Shown: positions 9,391 through 16,126 of the stretch, in pieces | Position numbering within the stretch: position 1 is the first letter of the stretch | How the letters are laid out: every line of letters starts with the position of its first letter | From: JAGQPD01 sp020426865 | GTDB taxonomy: Bacteria; Planctomycetota; Planctomycetia; Pirellulales; Pirellulaceae | DNA length: 26,787 nt | Direction: 5' to 3' | NCBI GenBank assembly: GCA_041399065.1 | Contig: JAWKTN010000019.1 | Coordinates: forward strand, 1 to 26,787 | The notes under the pieces: model-generated | The model's input: the letters and a program-made list of their open reading frames with translations, nothing else | Told to the model about the DNA's origin: nothing | Database searches by the model: none | Made by a program: the position numbers and the translations under genes

Positions 9391-10248
9391 ATGTCATTTC
9401 ATCCCGATCTGAGTTCCTTCAATCGTTTGCCGCTGGACTTGGCTCGACAGATCGATGCCACGGCAATGCGGGCAGAACGCGAGTGGCGGTCGGGAGCTCA
9501 AACAAGAATCGAAGACTACCTTCTGCAAGTTCCCTTGGGCTGTCGTGCTGGACTGCTGGAAGAGCTATTGTCACTTGAGATGACAAATCTGCGACAACAA
9601 GGCAAGGAAACCGAATGCCAAGAGTGGTCCAGCCGATTTCCAGAATATCCAGAGATCGTCCAGCGGTGTATTAACGAGGTAATTGAAAACCGAAGTACAC
9701 CGCTCTCGCTGAGTAACGATGCCAGTATTTGTTTCCCCAAAATCCCGGGCTATACAACATTGCGGCTACTTGGTCGAGGAGCAATGGGGGTTGTCTATCT
9801 TGCTCGGCATGACCGACTTCAGAGATTGGTAGCGTTGAAAGTCGTTGCAACTGGCATCGATCTCCGACAAGCGATGGTCCTCATTCGCACTGAAGCCGAA
9901 ATCATTGCTCGATTGAAGCATCCCCACATTGTTCAAGTCTACGATGTCGGCGAAGAAAATGGCGAGCCCTACCTATCGCTGGAATTTGTTGATGGCGCTT
10001 CCCTTCGCGAAATACTGCAACGAGAACGGATTCCACCGCGACAGGCTGCAGAACTTGTGGAAAACATGGCTCGGGCCATGCATCACGCACACATGCATGG
10101 GGTCATCCATCGTGACCTCAAGCCAGCAAATGTCCTGCTGCCGCGCTCGGAAACCGACATGATTGCAGGACGTGCGACAGCGTTAATTCCAAAGATCTCC
10201 GACTTCGGTCTCGCGAAGGTCTTGGATGCGATGCAGGAACAGACTTAA
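9391..10248 (+). CDS. Ser/Thr protein kinase, N-terminal part (interrupted by in-frame TAA)
   Basis: These 285 residues hold a planctomycete-type N-terminal region (about 1-115) and most of a PknB-like kinase domain. Visible motifs are the glycine loop LGRGAMGVVY (127-136), the ATP-binding lysine in VALKVV (K150), the catalytic loop HRDLKPAN (240-247) and the Mg-binding DFG (271-273). Translation then stops at TAA (10246-10248), and the same frame continues with AGAFLGTPRYMSPEQAEG, the rest of the kinase. The missing part holds the activation segment end, SPE motif and C-lobe, so this fragment alone should be inactive. As a whole (9391-12759) it would be a 1122-codon transmembrane kinase-WD40 receptor. 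It follows the ECF sigma gene and is probably its partner. It is best seen as one gene broken by a point mutation, unless it is a sequencing error or the stop is read through. Confidence 0.85.
   Translation: MSFHPDLSSFNRLPLDLARQIDATAMRAEREWRSGAQTRIEDYLLQVPLGCRAGLLEELLSLEMTNLRQQGKETECQEWSSRFPEYPEIVQRCINEVIENRSTPLSLSNDASICFPKIPGYTTLRLLGRGAMGVVYLARHDRLQRLVALKVVATGIDLRQAMVLIRTEAEIIARLKHPHIVQVYDVGEENGEPYLSLEFVDGASLREILQRERIPPRQAAELVENMARAMHHAHMHGVIHRDLKPANVLLPRSETDMIAGRATALIPKISDFGLAKVLDAMQEQT
10246..10248 (+). other. In-frame TAA splitting the kinase-WD40 gene
   Basis: Both sides are in the same reading frame and read as one kinase domain: ISDFGLAKVLDAMQEQT, stop, AGAFLGTPRYMSPEQ. A single-base change from a sense codon such as CAA would account for it. 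No indel is needed. Confidence 0.95.
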
Positions 10249-10278
10249 GCGGGCGCGTTTCTTGGCACTCCCAGGTAC

Positions 10279-12759
10279 ATGTCTCCGGAGCAGGCCGAGG
10301 GACGTAATCGTGAAGTCGGTCCACCCACGGATGTGTACGCTCTGGGTGCGATATTGTTTGAAATGCTGACGGGCAAGGCACCGTTTGCAGGCGAATCCTC
10401 ATTAAAGCTATTGCAAAGCATTTCGCAGCGGGATGCAGCGTTTTCAAACGAAGAGATTCGGCGGCTGCCCGCGGACCTTCAAGCGATTTGTTTGAAGTGC
10501 CTAGAGAAATCACCGTCTCGTCGCTACGCAAGTGCTCATGAACTCGCAGATGACATCAGACGATTTCTTGACGACTTTCCCGTACTCGCGAGGCGTTCCA
10601 CCCGCTTGGACCAACTTGTTAAATTCGCTCGACGCCATCGCGGAATCACGCTGTCTACCGTTCTAATACTGATAGCGTTGGTCGGAGGCAGCATCGGTAC
10701 GGGATTCTTCGCGCTTCGCGAGTTCGATGCACGCAGTCGGGCTGAAGTATTGGCTCGAAGTGAAAGCGAGGCCAGACAGCGCGTCGAGGCGTTGCGTGAA
10801 AAAGAACGATGTCAGGTCTATTGGGCCAATTTACGCATGGCACATGAAGCTTACAAAGCTGGGCATTTGGATGAAATGCGGCAACTGCTAGAAGAAGTGG
10901 TGCCACGCTCAACGGAAGTGCCAGACTTGCGCGGATTTGAATGGTCGTATTTGTCCCGACTTAGCCAACCAGACGCAACAGTTCTGACGACGAATTCGTC
11001 AAGCGGCCGAATCGCGTTCAGCCAGGACGGCAATTGGCTGGCGACGCCCAATGACGACGCCACGATCACCATTTGGGAAGTGTCCACCTGGAAACCGCAC
11101 ATGGAACTAATAGGGCATACTTTAGGAGTGTGCGATCTCGATTTCAGTCCGGACGGAACGAAACTCGTTTCCGGTGCAAACGACAAAACGGCAATTCTCT
11201 GGGACTTGGCAACCGGCGAGCAACTCCATCATCTGAACGATCACCAAGCGCCCGTTCGTTCGGTTGGATTTCGCCCCGATGGAAAAGCGATTCTCACCGC
11301 GGACGGAACTGACAGCGTTTGTTTGTGGAACGTTGATGACGCGGAGCAACTTTGGAGGATCTCACAGGAACAATTGTATATAATGGATTGCGCGTGGTCT
11401 CCAGACGGAGGACGGGTCGCCCTGGGATGCGGAAGGGGCACCTTGATGATTGTGGCTGCCGACGATGGGAAAGTGATTCAAGAGATTCAAACGGATCATC
11501 AATTCTGGTTAACCGGAGTTGCGTTTAGCCCCGACGGACAACGCGTTGCAACCTGCGGTGGTGACAAAAAGGTCAAGATCTGGAACCTATCAAACACCGC
11601 GACGCCTACCGAATTGGTGGGCCACGGCGATTGGGTTACCAGCGTTACTTCTAGCACTGATGGCAGTTCGATTGCATCCACCAGTCGTGACGGGACGATT
11701 GCAACTTGGGACGCTGAGTCCGGAAACCGCTATTTGACTCTGATAGGTCATTCGAATTGGGCAATGTGTGTCGCTTATTCAAGGGATGGAAAACAATTAG
11801 CGTCCACTTCGGCGGATGGAACTGTTCGCGTTTGGAATCCTAGCGCTGATTGGGAGTCTCGCGAGCTGCTGGCAATGCCTTTCTCGATTCCGGCACTTGG
11901 CATCGCACGTGACGGTCGAAAGATTATTGTCGGATGCTTCGATGGCAGCGTGTCTATATTGGACGTGCAGACTGGCGCGGCCGATTTCTCCGCCAAGACA
12001 CACGACAACTATGTGAGTTCGCTCAAAGTGAGTTTGGACGGACGACGATTTGCCACTGCTAGCCACGATCATTCCGTCGCGGTATGGGACCTCGCGAGTT
12101 GCCAGCCGATATTGAGGCTGGACGATCATCCCGGTCCTGTGAATTCGATCGCGTTCAGCCCTGTCGCAAATCAACTTACTTCCGCTTGCGACGATGAGTT
12201 CGCAAGGGTTTGGGACCTCGAAACCGGCAAGGAAGTTCACAGGATCGACTGTGGATTGCCGTTGCCGCTATCGCTTGGTTATAGCCCTGACGGAGCCCTG
12301 TTGGCGGTTGCAGTAGGTAACGAAATAAAGATCTGGGAGACTTCGGCCTGGCAGCTTGTCCAAGTTTTGACGGGTCATAGCCATTCCGTTCAGTGTTTGA
12401 TCTTCTCTCACGACGGAAGTCAAATCGCAACATGCGCGGCCGACCAGACAATTCGCCTTTGGAATACCTCCAACGGTCGTCAGCGTTGTGTATTTAAAGG
12501 CCATAAAGGAGTGATCAGCAGCCTAGAGTTCTCTCGCGATGGAAAAAGAATTCTTTCCGGGGGCCACGATGGAACCGTCCGTTTATGGGAAACCGAATCC
12601 GGGCGTGAGCTTCTTGCACTGAGTTTGCACGCGGACACTGTCAATTGCGTCGTGTTCAGTCCCCAAGAAGACTATTTCGCTTCCAGCAGTCATGCCGGCG
12701 TAGTCAAACTCATTCAACTAGAGCACGCCCGACGGGCTGTGACTCCGTCGTATCACTGA
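10279..12759 (+). CDS. Ser/Thr kinase C-lobe, transmembrane segment and 14 WD40 repeats (C-terminal part of split gene)
   Basis: The first in-frame ATG is the Met of MSPEQAEGRN inside the kinase domain, and no ribosome-binding site precedes it, so this is not an independent gene start. The kinase C-lobe (DVYALGAILFEMLTG, then LKCLEKSPSRRYASA) runs to about residue 100. A basic stretch and one membrane helix (about 121-146, TLSTVLILIALVGGSIGTGF) follow, then a coiled coil (RSESEARQRVEALREKERCQ). About 14 WD40 blades can be counted, each closing with motifs such as ILWDL, KIWNL, RVWDL and RLWET. This suggests two seven-bladed propellers for protein interaction, outside the kinase compartment. 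The repeats are intact with no further frameshift, so the inactivation is probably recent. It ends well before the IS66 element. Confidence 0.85.
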   Translation: MSPEQAEGRNREVGPPTDVYALGAILFEMLTGKAPFAGESSLKLLQSISQRDAAFSNEEIRRLPADLQAICLKCLEKSPSRRYASAHELADDIRRFLDDFPVLARRSTRLDQLVKFARRHRGITLSTVLILIALVGGSIGTGFFALREFDARSRAEVLARSESEARQRVEALREKERCQVYWANLRMAHEAYKAGHLDEMRQLLEEVVPRSTEVPDLRGFEWSYLSRLSQPDATVLTTNSSSGRIAFSQDGNWLATPNDDATITIWEVSTWKPHMELIGHTLGVCDLDFSPDGTKLVSGANDKTAILWDLATGEQLHHLNDHQAPVRSVGFRPDGKAILTADGTDSVCLWNVDDAEQLWRISQEQLYIMDCAWSPDGGRVALGCGRGTLMIVAADDGKVIQEIQTDHQFWLTGVAFSPDGQRVATCGGDKKVKIWNLSNTATPTELVGHGDWVTSVTSSTDGSSIASTSRDGTIATWDAESGNRYLTLIGHSNWAMCVAYSRDGKQLASTSADGTVRVWNPSADWESRELLAMPFSIPALGIARDGRKIIVGCFDGSVSILDVQTGAADFSAKTHDNYVSSLKVSLDGRRFATASHDHSVAVWDLASCQPILRLDDHPGPVNSIAFSPVANQLTSACDDEFARVWDLETGKEVHRIDCGLPLPLSLGYSPDGALLAVAVGNEIKIWETSAWQLVQVLTGHSHSVQCLIFSHDGSQIATCAADQTIRLWNTSNGRQRCVFKGHKGVISSLEFSRDGKRILSGGHDGTVRLWETESGRELLALSLHADTVNCVVFSPQEDYFASSSHAGVVKLIQLEHARRAVTPSYH

Positions 12760-13161
12760 GGTGAGCTCAAATCCCAGCACGCCGCAATAAAATCGCAACG
12801 CCCGAACTCTCTCATGAATGGTGAATTAGACGAGCCAGCGTAGTGAGATCGGACGATGTGCTCTCGAAAACATGTCCTATCACGGCTCCATGCCGAGCAT
12901 CCGTCGCCAGGGGAATTCTGGAATCTGCCATTATGTCTTCTCGATAGATGATTGAGAGCGACTCGTAGCGGCGACTGTGAGGAGCGTGAATTGCCCTGGA
13001 AGACGTCATCACAATGGTCTGACGTCTACGTGCGATAGACTACATATCCGCAGAATACAGATCAACACATGGCATGCAAGATTGGAATGGAGGGTCTACA
13101 AATTGGAGGCAGTCAAAGTCGATAGTGGGTCGACAGCGACTTACGAATACGCTTGCGCAGC
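12760..13161. other. Intergenic region before the IS66 element
   Basis: About 400 bp with no recognisable gene. A 66-codon minus-strand frame (12812-13012) lacks any known domain. No clear terminator hairpin with T-tract follows the kinase stop. The last bases before the element form a near-palindrome with the IS tip (CGCTTGCGCAGCGTAAGCG). Confidence 0.4.
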
Positions 13162-13173
13162 GTAAGCGCCCGA
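13162..13173 (+). repeat. IS66 left terminal inverted repeat
   Basis: GTAAGCGCCCGA, perfectly complementary to the right end at 14490-14501; similarity ends after 12 bp. Confidence 0.85.
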
Positions 13174-13247
13174 TACGAGCATTCTTGACTTTGGGATTAA
13201 TTTTGGGGGGTAGTTCATTTCATTTCCCCTGAAAAAGGAGTCCATTG

Positions 13248-13601
13248 ATGTCACGTCGGGTTAACGAGTCCCTCCCTATGGAGTGGCGTAAGCGGTTGCG
13301 GGAGCAGGCGTCGAGCGGTTTGACGGTTGCGGATTTTTGCCGTCGGGAAAAGGTCTCGGTGGCGAATTACTACAAGTGGAAGCAGAAACTGCGTGACGAC
13401 GGTAGGAAAGCGTTTGCCGCGCGTCGCGACCGAGCGGCGTTTGTGCAACTCCCGCCGGTGGCGGTGAATTCTCCCGCGATAGTCGAGATCGTAATCGCCA
13501 ATGGGACGGTCATTCGTGTGGCTGCCGAGCGTAGCGTGGCGATTGCTACCGCGATTCGAGCCGTCGTAGGCCCTACGCAGGAGGATACGACCCATGCTTA
13601 G
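13248..13601 (+). CDS. tnpA: IS66 accessory protein TnpA
   Basis: A 117-residue protein with the N-terminal helix-turn-helix of IS66 TnpA (WRKRLREQASSGLTVADFCR, then VSVANYYKWKQKLRD) and a small C-terminal domain that includes VEIVIANGTVIRV. It is of normal length for the family, and no disruption is visible. The ATG at 13248 is chosen because AAGGAG (13235-13240) sits 7 nt upstream; a TTG at 13245 is too close. TnpA is thought to act with TnpB in assisting transposition by TnpC. Its stop overlaps the tnpB start by 8 nt, the usual translational coupling in IS66. Confidence 0.92.
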   Translation: MSRRVNESLPMEWRKRLREQASSGLTVADFCRREKVSVANYYKWKQKLRDDGRKAFAARRDRAAFVQLPPVAVNSPAIVEIVIANGTVIRVAAERSVAIATAIRAVVGPTQEDTTHA

Positions 13602-13920
13602 TCTCCCCTCCTCGATCCGCATCTTCATTTGCACGACGGCCACGGACATGCGCAAGCAGTTCGACGGTCTGGTTGCCATTGTGTCCCACACCTTCGGCAA
13701 GGACGTGATGACCGGTGACTACTTCGTCTTCGTCAACCGCGCGCAAAATCGCTGCAAGGTACTCCGCTGGGACCGCGACGGTTTTGCGGTGTGGGCGAAG
13801 CGGCGCAAGCGATTTCAGATTGAGCAGTCCCAACCACCAATTGGCGACGTGTCACACAACGCAGCGGCTAACCAGTTACGCATGGCTAATTGCAGGACTC
13901 GAAGATTTAGCACCTTATAA
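13594..13920 (+). pseudogene. tnpB: IS66 TnpB, C-terminally disrupted
   Basis: The start is preceded by AGGAGG (13579-13584). Residues 1 to about 75 are canonical IS66 Orf2/TnpB: LPSSIRIFICTTATDMRKQF, DGLVAIVSHTFGKD, YFVFVNRAQNRCKVLRWDRD and GFAVWAKR. From about residue 76 the frame departs from the family (IEQSQPPIGDVSHNAAANQL) and lacks the usual C-terminus. The breakpoint of the internal deletion that removed most of tnpC therefore lies near 13815-13930. The product is probably non-functional. Confidence 0.85.
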
Positions 13921-13929
13921 CGGTTTTGA

Positions 13930-14398
13930 TTGGTCACTGGCGCGCGTCGCAAACTCCACCAGAGCGACGCGGTACCAGTCTGGAAGGAAATCGAGAAGTG
14001 GCTCGAAAGCGAGTCGGTTCGAAAGGCGGCGTTGCCGAGCAGTCGCTTTGGGAAGGCAGTGGGTTACTTGCGGAATCAATGGGTGTCGCTTCAGCGATAC
14101 TTAAGTGACGGACTGTTGCCAATTGATAATAATCAGGCCGAGCAAATCATCCGCCCATTTACCGTTGGTCGCAACAGCTGGTTGTTTCTGGGACATCCGC
14201 GAGCGGCAAAGGGGCGGTTGCAGCTACTGAGTATTGTCAGCAGTGCGCATCGTCACAACCTGATCGTCGAGGACTATCTCACCGACGTCCATCCGGATTG
14301 GGCGAAGGGCCGAGAAAACGGACCGCGCCGATGCCAAACGCGTGCGTCGAGCACGCCAGCGGATTCATGCCCGCGCTCAGCAAATCGCCTCTGCGTAA
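13930..14398 (+). pseudogene. tnpC: IS66 TnpC transposase, C-terminal remnant with frameshift
   Basis: The frame reads VWKEIEKWLES, then FGKAVGYLRNQWVSLQRYL, SDGLLPIDNNQAEQIIRPFT and VGRNSWLFLGHPRAAKG, ending near EDYLTDVHPDWAKG. This is the IS66 transposase C-terminal catalytic region, including the conserved NNxxE glutamate of the DDE triad. The two aspartates and the whole N-terminal half are missing. Family-like sequence continues in another frame from about 14312 (EKTDRADAKRVRRARQRIHA, then RAQQIASA) to TAA at 14396-14398, showing a frameshift. The original frame runs on as an artificial tail to 14577, beyond the element. This cannot produce an active transposase. Confidence 0.85.
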
Positions 14399-14489
14399 CC
14401 GACACCCTTCACATTGACGCAATTCGCCACGAGCCGGTGCCCGCGCGGCAACCAGCCCCTGCGCGCTCCCCTTCAGCCACATGCCCAGG

Positions 14490-14501
14490 TCGGGCGCTTA
14501 C
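14490..14501 (-). repeat. IS66 right terminal inverted repeat
   Basis: TCGGGCGCTTAC, the exact complement of the left tip at 13162-13173. It is the right boundary of the element. Confidence 0.85.
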
Positions 14502-14513
14502 TATTATCGAGAG

Positions 14514-15182
14514 ATGTTTGACTACAAGCAGAGAATACTCCAACAACTATTGTTGGTCGGAGATGAATTGGCGTTAAACGGGATTTCCGGCGTAAACGAA
14601 AGATTTCCGTGGCTTGCCGGAAACTACTCCTGCAATACTGGCCGTGGAATGCTTCCAGGTCCAGACGAAGGCCAAAGTCAGCTGTTTGTCGTCTCCAAGG
14701 GTGGTCCCGTATATGACTTTCCAGTTCAATGGAGTCGCTTACGAAGCGCAATTAGATACTCTCAAGAAAATTACGGAAAATATTCGGACTGGTGGGTGGT
14801 CAATCGCAGCTCGCAAAACCTTCATCCTTTTGTGCTCACAGGTCTTTTGTGGATATACCTCAGCGATGAACAACTGAAGGATGATTTCGGAATCGTCGAT
14901 CTAATTCACGAACCACTGCACGACTGGAATCAATATGGTTTTGGACACGGCGGAGACTTCTCGCAGAATTGGCGAATGATCGGAAACCCGAAGTGGTGGT
15001 TTGGCAAATCGGATCTCAATGACATTGTGCCGACAATAATTCCGTCGAAGCAGCTGGGAGGTTCAGACTTTGAGCGATTCTACAATTTTCTGATATACAC
15101 AACTGACACCAACACCGGCAAAAGCTTGTGGCGGCGCATTCATGACTGCGTTGGCGACAAGCCTCAACGCCCAACGAAATGA
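14514..15182 (+). CDS. Hypothetical protein abutting the IS66 right end
   Basis: An unrecognised soluble protein of 222 residues from the ATG at 14514. Another in-frame ATG at 14481 lies inside the IS element. It is rich in Trp and aromatic residues, with the segments SDWWVVNRSSQNLHPFVLTG and HEPLHDWNQYGFGHGGDFSQ. There is no signal peptide or membrane helix. A weak GAGAG lies directly upstream. Because the IS tip ends only 12 bp before this ATG, the gene may have lost its original 5' end or may be using an IS-provided start. I assign no function. Confidence 0.55.
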   Translation: MFDYKQRILQQLLLVGDELALNGISGVNERFPWLAGNYSCNTGRGMLPGPDEGQSQLFVVSKGGPVYDFPVQWSRLRSAIRYSQENYGKYSDWWVVNRSSQNLHPFVLTGLLWIYLSDEQLKDDFGIVDLIHEPLHDWNQYGFGHGGDFSQNWRMIGNPKWWFGKSDLNDIVPTIIPSKQLGGSDFERFYNFLIYTTDTNTGKSLWRRIHDCVGDKPQRPTK

Positions 15183-15216
15183 GTTCTGTAGGTTTTTACG
15201 AGGTTTAGAGATTTAG

Positions 15217-15546
15217 TTGAACCCTTACGCCCCTACCTTCAATTCGAGTCCGCCGCCCTGTAGCAATTCCTCGAGGGTGCCTTGGTTGCTCATAACGGAG
15301 GGCGCGGTAACAGTTGCCTGCTTCCTGGATTACGTTGGCATTTTCGCAACCAATCCAGTCTCGATAATTATACAAGTGACATCAGCAATTGCCGCTGTGA
15401 CGGTAGGACCGAGGATTGTCATAATTAGCATCTTCGTACTAGGCGCATTCAACAAGGAGCGGCACGTCTTAGTTCGACGTCTGCTTCATCTCGCAATGTG
15501 CGCGTGTCAGTTCTTTTTCGCACTTGAGACGACACAACGATGGTGA
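15217..15546 (+). CDS. Small planctomycete-type membrane protein (MNPY start)
   Basis: A predicted inner-membrane protein of 109 residues starting MNPYAPTFNSSPP, a leader common in planctomycete small membrane proteins. It has about three hydrophobic segments (roughly 24-44, 49-75 and 88-103). The start is a TTG at 15217 with AGAG six bases upstream, chosen because it gives the characteristic MNPY leader. No catalytic motifs are visible. It follows the hypothetical gene by 34 bp on the same strand and may be co-transcribed. Its function is unknown. Confidence 0.6.
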   Translation: MNPYAPTFNSSPPPCSNSSRVPWLLITEGAVTVACFLDYVGIFATNPVSIIIQVTSAIAAVTVGPRIVIISIFVLGAFNKERHVLVRRLLHLAMCACQFFFALETTQRW

Positions 15547-15756
15547 ATTCGATGGGGAGAGCCACGTTTTACCGACCGAATTGTGGTCACCCACCGCGAA
15601 TCGATATTTCACCTCAGGTAGTTCGCGTACTACTTTGTACTACCGAATAGCCGCTTGTACTACCAAAACTTGATAAAAACTGATATGGTTTGAGAGAGTG
15701 TTGCGTCGACACAATCACTAGAACTCGCGGAAAAACGCGGTTTTTTTACGGAATGA
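15547..15756. other. Intergenic, AT-richer stretch with phased repeats
   Basis: No gene. It holds the GTACTAC repeat block (15618-15663) and an AT-rich stretch after it (TTGATAAAAACTGATATGG). No well-spaced promoter could be defined. Confidence 0.5.
15618..15663 (+). promoter_or_regulatory. Candidate operator: phased GTACTAC repeats with one dyad
   Basis: GTACTAC occurs at 15627-15633, 15637-15643 and 15657-15663, i.e. 10 and 20 bp apart, on one face of the helix. The first copy also forms an inverted repeat with GTAGT at 15618-15622 (6-nt spacer). TACTAC/GTAGTA half-sites resemble BlaI/MecI-type operators, but no such regulator is in the window; the assignment is tentative. Confidence 0.35.
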
Positions 15757-15966
15757 CAGGGTTGCAAGTGGTGCCTCGACACCTCGGCCACTCGTGCGGA
15801 TGTGCGAGAGCAGGCCCGAGAGAAGGTGTCCGAAATCGAAGCGAAGATCGCAGACCTTCAACGGATGAAAGACTCGCTCCTGAAACTGATCCGCAAGTGC
15901 ATTGACCCGCGCTCAAAATCACGCAGCAAAAAAAGAGACGTAGGCTACGCATGCCGGAGGAGATAG
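15757..15966 (+). pseudogene. MerR-family regulator, C-terminal remnant
   Basis: In the frame starting after a stop at 15754 the sequence reads ATRADVREQAREKVSEIEAK, then IADLQRMKDSLLKLIRKC, then a Lys/Arg/Ser-rich tail to TAG at 15964-15966. This matches the C-terminal dimerisation helix and metal-ligand Cys region of MerR-family regulators (DVR.LA..K..EIE.KI.DL..M...L..L...C). The DNA-binding winged helix is absent upstream. No mercury or metal-resistance genes are nearby, so it is an orphan relic. The stretch from 15967 to 16126 contains nothing I recognise. Confidence 0.75.
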
Positions 15967-16126
15967 CTCCCCTTTGCCCCGATGAAATGTCCTGTGAGGG
16001 AGGACCGTTGAGGTTGGGCGTCGGAACCGCCATAGGTATAGGCAAACGGAGGGGAAGTCGAAAAACAAGTGGGTACGTTCTTTGCCCCGCAGGCGTCAAG
16101 CTCGCTCGCAGATGCCATCGCGGTCT

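Larger units (their letters stand above)
13162..14501 (+). mobile_element. IS66-family element, internally deleted
   Basis: The element is bounded by perfect 12-bp terminal inverted repeats, GTAAGCGCCCGA at 13162-13173 and its complement at 14490-14501. This is the typical IS66 tip sequence. Inside are an intact tnpA, a truncated tnpB and only the C-terminal part of tnpC, with about 1.1 kb missing compared with a usual 2.5-kb IS66. No 8-bp target duplication is visible (TGCGCAGC on the left, TATTATCG on the right), so the flanks have been rearranged or the insertion is old. The element cannot move by itself, but because both tips survive it might be mobilised in trans by a related transposase. 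Confidence 0.88.

Noticed and set aside
10246..10248. Stop-codon reassignment in this organism
   Set aside because: Other genes use TAA, TAG and TGA normally, and internal stops in the window are of different types.
12812..13012. 66-codon minus-strand frame
   Set aside because: No domain, RBS or recognisable start; likely chance.
13154..14509. 8-bp target duplication around the IS66 element
   Set aside because: The flanking octamers TGCGCAGC and TATTATCG differ.
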